Assembly: GCF_030247185.1 (NCBI RefSeq)
Contig: NC_080571.1
Location: forward strand, 39,215,502-39,279,501
Source: Malaya genurostris
Taxonomy: Eukaryota > Arthropoda > Insecta > Diptera > Culicidae
Length of the DNA stretch: 64,000 nucleotides
Direction: 5' to 3'
The translations under genes and the position numbers were made by a program. Within the stretch, counting starts at the first letter, position 1, and each line of letters starts with the position of its first letter. Under the pieces are notes generated by a model. It was given only the letters and a program-made list of their open reading frames with translations, was not told the DNA's origin and searched no databases. Positions 12,342 through 22,229 of this stretch are shown one piece after another.

Positions 12342-12376
12342 TTATATATAACTACCCCTGTGAACAAAATCAATTG
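12342..12376 (+). promoter_or_regulatory. Candidate TATA box and initiator for the smORF
   Basis: TATATAA lies at 12343-12349 and a TCAATT initiator-like hexamer at 12371-12376. That spacing of about 29 nt is what a dipteran TATA/Inr promoter expects. It sits 90 nt before the smORF start. In AT-rich DNA a TATA match is cheap, so confidence is low. Confidence 0.3.
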
Positions 12377-12463
12377 CCACAGAGAATAACACTTCCAACA
12401 ATGTAAATTCGAAATTGAATAGCTTACAGTGAAGTTTAATTAAATTTCCATTACGTTCGCAGC

Positions 12464-12568
12464 ATGTTCTCGTGGGCATTCCTACTCAGTGTGATAATCT
12501 TTGTGCAGAATCTGTTGGTTTACATTGCGCTGAAACGTCGATTACAAATGGATAAAAAGCCATTCTAG
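12464..12568 (+). CDS. Candidate 34-residue single-pass membrane microprotein
   Basis: ATG at 12464 opens a 34-codon frame ending at TAG 12566-12568. The peptide starts MFSWAFLLSVIIFVQNLLVY and ends IALKRRLQMDKKPF. Residues 4-23 are a continuous hydrophobic segment fit to span a membrane, followed by a basic tail (KRR..KK), the topology of small insect membrane regulators. ATG is preceded by TTCGCAGC, so it could also be the start of an exon after an acceptor ending at 12462. TATA and initiator-like motifs lie about 90-120 nt upstream. I do not recognise the family. A chance frame of this size is possible, but the clean membrane segment plus charged tail and the change to GC-richer DNA just downstream make it worth listing. 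Confidence 0.35.
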   Translation: MFSWAFLLSVIIFVQNLLVYIALKRRLQMDKKPF

Positions 12569-13720
12569 TGCAGCAATTTAACAGCTACAATAACTGTTTA
12601 AACAGCGAGAGATATTCATTCGGAAAGCACAAGAGGTCTGTGCCGACGACGCACCAATCCTATTGAACTGATTCGATTATTCCATTTGTGCCGTATGATC
12701 GCATATCCTTCCCTTTGTGCCTGGCAGAATCGCCGCAACCGACCCATCATTGGCCAAATTGATAAAGGCTCATATTTCACGGCAAACCCAAATGTCATAT
12801 TCCCATACAAAAGTGTTCAAATTCGGCCAAATCTCGCATTCCGGCATTCACCGGCAGCGGCAACATTTCTAGCGATACCACGCACCGAAAAAAAATTCCG
12901 ATTTCCCTCCGGGGCCTGCGGTGGCAAAACCACGAACAGCATCCAATAGCAATCCCATAACCGAATGCGAATGCCGGTGGACGTCGTGTTCCACATTCCA
13001 ATCACGTTGGCAAGTTTATTGCAAGAATGCCAATAATTCCATCTGGATGCGATGGCCGAGCCTGGGATCATCATGCAGGCAAATGAATTGGACACCTTTT
13101 CACCATTGGCCCCCATCACTCATGACGGCCAGCGATTACCATTCGAATTCCTCCTCTTTTCGAACGCTCAATGATTATTCGAGAGAGGTCGAACTTTAAT
13201 GAAATTTGGAGACAACAAGCGAGTGCCCTTAGTTGCCTGGCAACCCCAGGCCAGTGTCGTAGCCCCTTTTGTCGAACGACACAGTTGAATGACGGAAAAT
13301 TTTGTGATTTTCTTCCTGGCAACCGACGGAATAACTGACGCGGAAGGCCGCTGAACAATCCACCCGAGTCAAGTGGTGATAGATATTATGCTGATGCTCT
13401 GAGTAAATCTTCGGTTCCATACAGAGTATGCAAATAAACCATAAACTCCGGAGGGAGGGGGGAAGGGCTCGATAATAGATGAATGAAGCAATATCATGGC
13501 ACAATGTGCTTCGATCACAATATCGATTCATTTGTTGGTCCTCAATCATATCGTCGTGAAAACGCCTCTCGTTCAATACCGACTGGCGTCGTCATCGTTA
13601 TCCTGAGACCGAGGAACGATTCGCTCCGGCATTCGACAAATAAAAGAATATCAACTTTTCAACTCACTGAATTGCTTTATCATCTTTCTGCAAGGGAAAA
13701 TTTGCTTCACCGTTAGTTGA
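12569..13720. other. GC-richer unique block downstream of the smORF
   Basis: Balanced composition contrasts with the AT-rich surroundings. Many overlapping frames on both strands (12616-13119 minus, 12686-13199 plus, 13229-13576 minus) have no recognisable domain and none dominates. An AATAAA-like AAATAAAAG at 13636-13644 could be a polyadenylation site if the block is the 3' UTR of the smORF transcript, but that is conjecture. Confidence 0.35.
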
Positions 13721-14182
13721 TTTTATTCCAATGAATGTTATATCGCACCGCAAAACTGTGAACCGCCGTCGGTGTCTAATTCGTCGCCTGCTATGACCTA
13801 GATACTATATGAAAGAGGTAATATGAAAGTCGTGAGAATTTTCTCACGACCGAATAAACGCTTTCGTTTTACACCCGGGGAAGCCGGGAAGGGTTTCAAA
13901 AGTGCCGTGAAAATGAACGCAGAACTCTGCTAACTTATGTTGGCCCTTTTCGGTAGCGAAGTATATTAGACTGCAATATAAATATACTGACATTGTCTTG
14001 TTGCTATAGCAATGCAATATTCTTCATGAAGTTGAGTTGGATACGTGCCAACTGCTGAACTAAAGTCAGGTCAATTATTTAAAGCTCTATTGTTTGCTTT
14101 TTAGAATTTGATTCAATCGGAAACTTTAGCCAAACATTTACCTTTTTCCACTATTTGCACGTTTCATCTTCTATTCATCCGA
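13721..14182. other. Non-coding DNA, no gene seen
   Basis: Mixed-composition DNA without an open frame or repeat that I recognise. Confidence 0.4.
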
Positions 14183-14314
14183 GCTTAGCAGTTTAAATTG
14201 AATTGCTATTGCTCACTTGTAGTTCAAATTGAACCGCTAGGTAGACGTAAAATAAATGGTTCAGTTAAATTCTAGAACAACTAGAGACTAGCAATTCAGT
14301 TTGAACTGCTAAGC
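14183..14314. mobile_element. 132-bp MITE with TTCAAATTGAA-type palindromic termini
   Basis: GCTTAGCAGTTTAAATTGAA (14183 onward) pairs over 26 bp, with two mismatches, with the reverse complement of 14289-14314. The termini themselves are near-palindromic (AGCAGTT-TAAATT-GAATTGCT). Related palindromes occur at 18611-18633 and 25396-25570. Confidence 0.8.
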
Positions 14315-14679
14315 ACTGATAGTGGTGAAAAGTAAGCTTCTTGAAGGCTAAAATACGCTACAATCGCTAAACACACTATCTTTTGAAAAGGGCTTTAGAA
14401 TTTTTTTAATTTGGCTATAATCGAAAAAATGATGAATCCTACAAAAAAGTATTTCACTAATGATTTTCCCAAGATCAGTAAAAGTTTTCGAATACTCCGT
14501 TTACGAGCACTTTTCTACGTTACCTCTTTTTTGCGTTACTCTTTTGACGAACCAAATCCCAAATAACGTAAATTTTTGTACGAACCTACTTCGGTTTTTG
14601 CATACAATGAAAAAGATTTCTGGCTGGGTTTCCATAGAAACTGTTACAATATGGGTATTTTCGAAACGGGTTCGATGAG

Positions 14680-15400
14680 TAGATGTCAGAAAACGATGTT
14701 TGAGGTGGTTCTGAATTTCAAGATAGCGACTTCCGATTTATTGATATGCCTTAAGAATCCTTACCAATTTCACTTCGCAGTATGAGATAATGAAAGATAA
14801 AACCTGTCCTTATCCACCTAGTGGTGTAATGATGCCTTTCTCATATTACTTATATTTCCAAAAATTTCACTGGAAGATTCTGTCAAGAAATTTTGTTTTC
14901 TATCTTGAATACAATAAGTAACTTTCTTTGGGTATAAGCTATCATAACCTTTTCAATTTGTAAACAGTTATGTCAAGTTAATAAGAATTTTACTTTATTT
15001 TGCATCGTCGCACTAAATGATTGAACACACTACGCCCTATAGATCTGATACCGGAAGTCGGACCCGGATGAAATTAAACAGCAACCTATGAGACTATAGA
15101 AACTTTTATTTGAGCCTAAGTTTGTGGAAGTTCTAGAGTTTTTGACCACTATTTCCATTACTTGGAACCAGTATAGCCGAAGTCGATTCGTTTAGTAAGT
15201 AACAAATATAGGCTACAAATTGAATTAGTTTTGAGCCAAATATAGAAGAAATTTACCCTTTTTCTGCATCGTCGCTCTAAATGACGGTGTGCAATTTTAA
15301 ACACACATTACCATATGAAAGCATAATGAATTTCAATAGCAACCTTTGGGACTACACACATACTCACACGCACAGACACAGACACATACATTGCTCAGCT
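14680..15400. repeat. Dispersed repeat copy (modular, CCACCTAGTGGTGT end)
   Basis: The copy contains 'gaggtggttctgaatttcaag' (shared with 45330 and 51690), then TCCACCTAGTGGTGTAATGA and GCCTTTCTCATAT (the family terminus), and then 'ggaagtcggacccggatgaaat' modules. It ends in a short CA-rich stretch beside the LOA tail. Confidence 0.65.
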
Positions 15401-15403
15401 TGA

Positions 15404-18060
15404 TTTTTTTTTTCATAAATACGATTATTTCATAGGCAATATACATAAGTTTTTCTTCGCCGTGGTATCCACAATACATAGTACTTTAAACCTTTCTTTG
15501 GCGAGACGCGCTATAGAATTCGTTGAAAGCAATCGGTCTCTCATAAATTTCACCCTCAATAGCACCACGTTTGGCTAAAATATCGGCTCTTTCATTGCCT
15601 GGAATGGAGCAATGAGCCGGGACCCAAACTATTGTGATTTGAAAATTATTATTCAATATGACGTTCAGACTTATTTTGCCCAAGAAAAACGGTTCATTTT
15701 TGCCAGCAGCGTTTGAACGAATGGCTTCAATTGCACTCAGACTATCTGTGAAGAGAAAATAATGGTTTGGAGATAATGTGACGATTACACTCAAACTATA
15801 ATGAACTGCTGCTAACTCTGCTATATAAACAGATGCAGGTTCTTGAAGCCTAAATGAAGCCGAAGCATTATTGTTGAACTTACCAAATCCTGTCGCTTCT
15901 TCAATTCGCGATCTGTCCGTGTAAAACATTTTCTCAGAGTCAATATGCCTGAACTTACTTGAATTTTTTTTGGGATTTCCATCGAGCGTAGGTGTTCCGG
16001 GATTCCACGCACTTCGCGCTGCATGGATGTATCGAAAAATAAAGTTGAGTCAGGGGCACTCAGGATGCTGACACGGATAGGAATATATCTTGATGGGTTG
16101 ATTTCCTGTGACATTTGGTTAAAATATACTGTCACGAATCTTGTTTGAGATTGAAGCTCAGCTAGCCTTTTAATAACTAGGGGATTCAGTATCTCACATC
16201 TTATTAGCAGTCGCGACGAAAGCTCCCAAAAACGATCCTTCAATGGAAGAATACCCGCCAGAACTTCAAGACTCATTGTATGTGTCGAATGCAAGAAGTT
16301 TAAGGTAATTCGCAAACAACGATACTGAATTCGCTCCAGTTTGATAATATGAGAGTTTACAGCGGAACGAAAACAAACGCATCCATATTCCATCACTGAA
16401 AGTATCGTTGTCTGATACAATTTTATTAGATCTTCCGGATGAGCACCCCACCAAGATCCTGTTATTGTTCGAAGAAAATTTACTCTTTGTTGGCATTTTG
16501 TTATCAGAAACCTAATGTGTCTTCCCCACGTGCATTTGGAATCAAACCACACTCCGAGGTATTTAAAAGTCAAAACCTGCGCGATAATTCTTCCCATCAT
16601 ATGAAGCGGAAGCTGCGCGGGATCATGCTTTCTTGAAAAGACGACCAGCTCTGTTTTCTCCGCAGAGAATTCAATACCCAGATGAACAGCCCAAACGGAC
16701 AAGTTATCTAAGGTATCTTGCAATGGTTTTTGCAGATCAATAGCTTTGGGTCCAGTAACTGAAACCACGCCATCATCTGCCAATTGTCGTAGTGTACATG
16801 AGGTTACTAGGCAGCTGTCAATGACATTTACATAGAAATTATACAGAGGCGGACTGAGGCATGAGCCTTGCGGGAGACCCATATAGCGAATTCTGAATGT
16901 TGCCAAATCGCCATGTAAAAAATACATGCATTTCTCCGACAAAAGGTTGTGCAAATCATTATTTATAATCGCTGGAAGTTCATGTTGATGGAGCTTGTCT
17001 GAAATAACATCAATGGAAACTGAATCAAATGCTCTTTCAATGTCTAAAAATACAAATGCCATTTGTTGTTTTTGAGCGAAGGCAATTTGGATGTCAGACG
17101 AAAGCAATGCAAGACAATCATTCGTCCCTTTATTTCTAGGGAAACCAAACTGAGTATCTGACAGGAAGCTGGAAGCTGGTTTCCACGGCTTTTAAATGGA
17201 GATAACTTTCACTTGCCTCCAGTCAGATGGGACAATATTTTGCTCAAGAAACTTTATTTATTTATTTATTTGGAGCAGGAAAAAGCCCAGTGGAGCTGAA
17301 ATAATAATCTCTCACTCCAGCAGGCATAAAACCTCCTCATTGTTTATATCAACAGATTACAACAATCCAACAGATACATGTATGTACTTAATACAATCAA
17401 TTAAAACTAACCCTAGCCAACTAACTGTATAGTAATTAGATGACACTAAACCCATCGGGTGAACGATGATGATTTTGCACTTGTTGCACAATTCCAACAA
17501 ACGTCTTTTAGCGAGGTCGGGCAGATTCTTCACCAAGTTGAATTTAATTCTGTCCAACCCAGGAGCGTTATAGTTACAAAACATGAGTGCTATGGAAAAT
17601 TCCATCATTGAAAAGGAGCTATCAATGGAATCATCATTTGGAGAAGACTCCCTAATAATGCTATGCGTACGAACAGAATCTGGAAAAACTTTCCTCGCAA
17701 AATCAAACATCCATCGATTCGAGTATTCCTCACTCTCATTTCCTACGTAACGATTCCTCATTCGTCTGGCCGTATTCCAAAGAGTGCTCATTGAGGTTTC
17801 TCTTGACAAACCTTCGACAAAATGTCTCCTATAGCTACATTTCTTGACCCGAAGTATGCTCTTATATTTGGTTTCTAAAGTCAAGAATTTTTCAAAATTC
17901 TTAGGAGTTCCTCCTCCTCGTTTTAAAAACGTCTTGAAAGCATTTTGTTTCGCGTGTTTAGCATCTGAACACTCTTTGTCCCACCAAGGGTTTCTGTTAG
18001 ACGATGGACCAAGAAATCGTTTGGTTTGGGCTTGTTCTGTGAATGGTTTTAATTTTTTTT
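15404..18060 (-). pseudogene. LOA/Lian-like non-LTR retrotransposon copy 1 (RT + RNase H, broken)
   Basis: Read on the minus strand, the element enters 5'-truncated in the linker between endonuclease and reverse transcriptase (NPWWDKECSDAKHAKQNAFK). It continues through RT motifs NAPGLDRIKFNLVKNLPD, FVFLDIERAFDSV, GLPQGSCLSPPLYNFYVN and LADDGVVSVTG. It ends in an RNase H domain with the acidic residues in DRSRIEEATG, IAELAAVHYS, FTDSLSAIEA and GNERADILAKRG. A short A-tail (T run at 15404-15413) marks the 3' end. Lesions: a 1-nt loss near 15965 separates RT and RNase H frames; about 650 bp of C-terminus and 3' UTR present in copy 2 is missing at about 15498; a stop lies at about 17191; foreign DNA is inserted at about 17250-17485. 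The RNase H and motif set fit the LOA clade, known in Aedes as Lian. It is non-functional. Confidence 0.9.
17250..17485 (-). mobile_element. Retroelement fragment with AAAT tail inserted in the LOA RT
   Basis: The RT linker reads RRLLELCNK, is interrupted, and resumes as KFLEQNIVPSDWRQVKVIS. The inserted 235 bp ends on the minus strand in four AAAT units (TTTATTTATTTATTT at 17251-17270 on plus), typical of a short non-LTR or SINE 3' end. I cannot name the source element. Confidence 0.6.
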
Positions 18061-18063
18061 TTT

Positions 18064-18740
18064 GATCATTTTTATTTTAAAGCTCTTATTAAAACCTACA
18101 AATTGATGGCTATTCCATCCGTCCCATGAAGAAGTTGCAGCTAAAACAATTTACAGATATATTCAAAATTTCAAGTTCGTATTGAAAGATAATCATTTAA
18201 ACAGTAGAATATTATTCTACAGGTTAAAGGCAATAAAATTGTTCATGATATCATTTCTTCTAGAAGTAGCTGTTCTTGAGATACTTGGATATTCAACTAT
18301 AACACCATTTTTTATATTTCCGTGAATTGTTTATTTGCTTGCTCTATCTACAATTATTACATATACATGAATAATTCTTAATTATTACTTTACATTGTTG
18401 AATTCGTTGAATATAAAAACTTCTGGAGTTTAATCGGATTATTGTGAAACACTTTCGACCGTTAATTTTCTGAGTTGCTCAGTAGTCATATTGAACATCA
18501 ATTTACGATTTGTATCTGAAGACAAATAACCAGGAAAACAGTCGAATTGTTTTTCTGTGATTGCCTTTGAAGCTTAACAAAAACCAAGAAAATTATTTAT
18601 TCTCTTTCGAGCTACAGCTTGCAGTTCAATTTAAACTGCTATCGCAACGCAATTTAAACGGAACGTAAAGCAACAAAACCATAGTTTATGCATAACCCTT
18701 AAGGCCTTGGAGCTTTTCCGAACAAACCAAAAAAAAATCT
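18064..18740. other. AT-rich DNA with a palindromic MITE fragment
   Basis: Nothing coding is seen. CAGTTCAATTTAAACTGC at about 18611-18630 belongs to the same palindromic family as 14183-14314 and 25396-25570, without a clear partner arm. Confidence 0.45.
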
Positions 18741-19447
18741 AACATACTGATTGAGCCTTTTTTCCCCATTTCATCGTTTTGGACCCATTCCTCAGGACAT
18801 ACATAATAGATTTCTTCATCAAACAGTGTGTCGTCCTGTAGGTATTCAAATCCGAAGAAGAAGCACTTCCAGTCGAGCAGAATCCATATTGCAGATGTTC
18901 CTCAGCCGGACGAAAAACCCATCAAGCTTAAAAGATTTGCCTTTGGTCCAGCTGCTTGCTCGTGGCCTGTTCTTTTCTGTTCTGCATTGCAACAGAACCC
19001 AACCGCTCTCTCACATCCGATGGAACAATCGGACATACCGAGAAACTAAAATAATAGATCCACTTTGTACCGAAAGGAGCTTCTTCCTCTTCCGGCCTTC
19101 CACATGACTAGTTGTCACAGTCACAGCATACCAGTGTAATTCTAATCACATAATCTCACCCATAAATCATCATTTATTGTGACGTATTTACACCTCAGGC
19201 TGGCCACTGGTGTTCGGTCGGCTTGTGGGTGGGAAATAGGCTCAAGTGTTTCCGTTCTGACATGTTCCGTTCGGAAGGCCCCCGATCCCTGCCATGTCGT
19301 GCAATTCATGGTTACGTAATTGGTACTCAAAATAACGAAGGATGGAATTTTAAATTGGTCATTTTTAATTTAATCTGAAAGTTCCATTAAAAAGGTTTAT
19401 CGTTTTGAAACCGGTTTCCCGTGAAGGTATGATTACGAAGCAAAATT
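18741..19447. other. GC-richer unique block
   Basis: The longest frame (18751-19107 plus) gives no domain I recognise and is overlapped by another frame of similar length, so no CDS is called. It resembles the islands at 2.8-3.8, 12.6-13.7 and 53.7-54.3 kb. Confidence 0.35.
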
Positions 19448-19459
19448 AGAAAATAAAAT

Positions 19460-19641
19460 AAAAGGGCGGGGGACGGGTATAGCGTGATGGGATAGTCGAT
19501 GCCTTTCACGCAGCCCGCCTGGGTTCGATTCCCAACCCCGCACATAGGGTCAGAAAGATTTTCTGGTCCGAAGAGGCGAATGACCTAAGATGTTAAATCC
19601 TCTATAATTGAAACAAAAAAAAAAAAAAAAAAAAAAAAAAA
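19460..19641 (+). mobile_element. Feilai-like tRNA-derived SINE
   Basis: The head starts GGGCGGGGGACGGGTATAGC. It carries an A-box-like TATAGCGTGATGGG and a clear B box, GGGTTCGATTCCC (about 19510-19522), both internal RNA polymerase III promoter elements. A non-tRNA body follows (GGTCAGAAAGATTTTCTGGT) and a tail of about 29 A residues ends at 19641. AGAAAATAAAA occurs both before (about 19448) and after (19641) the unit, a probable target duplication. Feilai is the tRNA-related SINE described from Aedes aegypti; assignment is by layout. Confidence 0.8.
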
Positions 19642-19654
19642 GAAAATAAAAACC

Positions 19655-20110
19655 CTGCCAGTCGTTGGAAGTCCACATCCTCACATAATTCAATCAAAAA
19701 AAAAAATCTTTACTTCACCGATATGCAACCAATCATTTCTCCTTTAAATGATGTTCGTGATGTTCGTGATGTCTGCCTTCCGACGCCATTGATTTCCCTC
19801 GTGCCTTCCGGGTAGAACTGAATGCACAATTCTTCGGCACGTAATCGACATAAACGGAGCACTTTTCCCCACATCAGACACATAAACCGACGGGCAGGGT
19901 CCGGAACATAATTCACAGCAGGATGTAGCAAAACTCGTGTAACATTTTCTACTCTTCGGGGGAAAAACACCCCTCCACCGGCGATCCGAGATTTTCTTGC
20001 TGGGTCGGTAGGGCTTTCAAAAGAACAGCTTCGAGAACCAGCCTACTTTGTGTTTAGCCCACTCAAAACCCGAAAAGGGTTTGCTGGTTACATGTTCCTA
20101 TTGGTTGTTT
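19655..20110. other. GC-richer block continued, no gene seen
   Basis: This continues the unique block interrupted by the SINE. The 86-codon minus frame at 19710-19970 has no recognisable domain. Confidence 0.35.
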
Positions 20111-20400
20111 TGAATGAAATGTCTTGTTTTCGATCAAAGTTGATGCCAGCCGCATCTTGTCGGCTATCTCATTAAAACGGAAAAATTAGTTGAAAAAGAA
20201 CGCTTAAATTATTTTGATTGACTTAATGAAATTCATGGGTTTCACATGAATATTCAAGCAACCAACTGCTTGATCAATAAACTTATAAGAGCTGTTATGG
20301 TCAAGTATTGGTCAGCTTCAAATTGACGCATTTTTTCCACTGGGCATTTAAAAAAAACTCCACATCCCTTATTCCAACGATTTGCTATTCAGTTGCAAAA

Positions 20401-20602
20401 ATGACATTAAAGCAAGAGGTGCTACGCGTCGAACTTTTGCTCGCCTATCGCTTAAATTCGAACTACTCGCACAGCAAGTTGACAAAATCGTCCAATGTGG
20501 TCAAATTAACTATCACTAACGTTATACAAATATTCGGCGGAACGGTTAAGATATCGCCAGTGTTGAGGAAGGTGAACATTCTAAATCGTTATGATAAGTA
20601 AG
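20401..20602 (+). pseudogene. Tc1/mariner-type transposase N-terminal fragment 1
   Basis: The frame reads MTLKQEVLRVELLLAYRLNS followed by NYSHSKLTKSSNVVKLTITN. This is the helix-turn-helix start of Tc1/mariner transposases (pattern Y..NP..S...LAK.L.V..STV..VI..F). It degrades after VIQIFGGTVKIS; no catalytic domain follows. A second diverged copy lies at 21130. Confidence 0.55.
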
Positions 20603-21129
20603 AAAGGCGGACGAGTAATGTCACAGACATAACTGGAAAACGTGAATACGAATAAAAATGATAATCTAACGTTTTAGTTGATTGTGTGAATTCCGCAACT
20701 TTCACTGCTTCGCTTCCAGAATTGTAACGGTGCATTTATACTAAAGGTTGACTTATTGTCGACAAATTAAACAACGTGGAACAAATAAAAGTAAAAAAAA
20801 CAACAACGTACAGAAATTTGATGTCGATTTTTTCATTTCGGAATTGCATATTTCAGTAAAGGAAGCTATCAAAATGTTGTCTGGGATTAATTTCTGGTAT
20901 TCAGAAGGACAAAATTGTAGAATTTTCTACGATATTAAGCACTGCTCGAAGCATTTTTCTCGATCGCGAAACAGTCAAACACTGGCTTTATTCGCACTCG
21001 TTTGGTGCGAATTTTGCACTGCGAAAAGTGCACAAAGGTAGCAAAAGTTCTCCGATTTGCAAATAAGCAATTTATTGTTGCAAATTAATCACACATAGAC
21101 TACCGTAACAAAAATTGTTGCTTGGGAAA
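20603..21129. other. DNA between two transposase fragments, no gene seen
   Basis: AT-rich spacer. The 97-codon plus frame at 20748-21041 has no recognisable domain and low-complexity KKNNN stretches. Confidence 0.4.
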
Positions 21130-21300
21130 ATGACATCAAAGCAAGAGGAACAACACATCAAAATTTTGTCCGCTTATCGCTTAAATCCAAACTACTCGCA
21201 CAGCAAGTAGACTAAATCGTTCAATGTGGTACAATTAACTGTCATAAACGTAATAAAAATGTTCGAAGAACGGTCAAGTTTTCATCCACAACTGTTGTTT
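21130..21300 (+). pseudogene. Tc1/mariner-type transposase N-terminal fragment 2
   Basis: ATG at 21130 reads MTSKQEEQHIKILSAYRLNP, NYSHSK, a stop, then TKSFNVVQLTVINVIKMFEE. It is clearly the same sequence as 20401-20580, with an independent nonsense mutation. Two partial copies about 730 bp apart in the same orientation suggest a duplication or two insertions. Confidence 0.6.
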
Positions 21301-22229
21301 TAGAAGAAGGTGGAACTTCCAAATGATAATAATAAGTAAAACAAGTCGACCACCCTTCGACTGCAGCAGCTGTGCTATCGAAGTTGAAAAACGAAATTAA
21401 CATCGCAACCGGAACCATCAACCAGACATTTTATGGGCAATTTAATGTTTTATCAAGTCACACTTTACTATAAACAGCATGTCTTTAAGTTTAAACGAAT
21501 AATAATGATGTTTTATTTAAATCAATCACTTATTTATATCCTATCCTCTCCTAACTTAGCTAATTGATTTTTACAGTATGGATTGCTAAAAATCCGGGGG
21601 GAGGAGTTAGAACGCGCAGCGTAAATCTGATTTAACCAATGACATGTCTCGGTCATTGTATTGTATTTGAGTAGGAGAGAGTGAGTAATGTTTCTAGACA
21701 AGTGTGTGAGTGTGATACAGAAAGGGGAGGTTGAGAGTAGTCAGGTTTAACTCTCGTGAGTGTCGGTTCGAGTCAGTGTGTTTTCCTGAGTTACTGTTAT
21801 TCTAGGTCATGCCGTATGGCACTTGTTTGAGAGAGGTGTGGAACGTGGAGGAACGGGAAATGACATAACTGTTTTGTTTTGGGTGATATTTGATGCTTAT
21901 GTTTCCTTATTTATTTATTGTCGTATGAACGCGGTGTTTTCGTTGAGTCGAAGTAAGTGCTGATAATTTAATCGCCTTATGTAGGTGAAGTTTATATTTC
22001 AAGTGGGTTTCTGGGTTTCATGACATGGTGTCGAGTGGAAATTTGTCGAGTACGTGTTTTATGGGAATTTGTCAAGTGCGTGTGGTCTGAAGTGTGGGAA
22101 AGATTTAATCTTGAATATTTTACATGGTCTGAAATGTGTGAGGAGATTTAGTGTAACATGCTCATATTACAACACAATTTTGTTGATATGTTTTGGTAGA
22201 ATTTGGTATCTTATCATTGCATGGATAGA
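21301..22229. other. Non-coding DNA, GT-rich in its second half
   Basis: From about 21600 the plus strand is rich in GAGTG/GTGAG words and depleted in C ('gagtgagtaatg', 'gtgtgagtgtgat'). This strand asymmetry leads into the TTGCTATTC array. No gene is seen. Confidence 0.4.

Noticed and set aside
18751..19107. 118-codon plus frame
   Set aside because: No recognisable domain or splice support; an overlapping frame of 73 codons shows the region is simply stop-poor.
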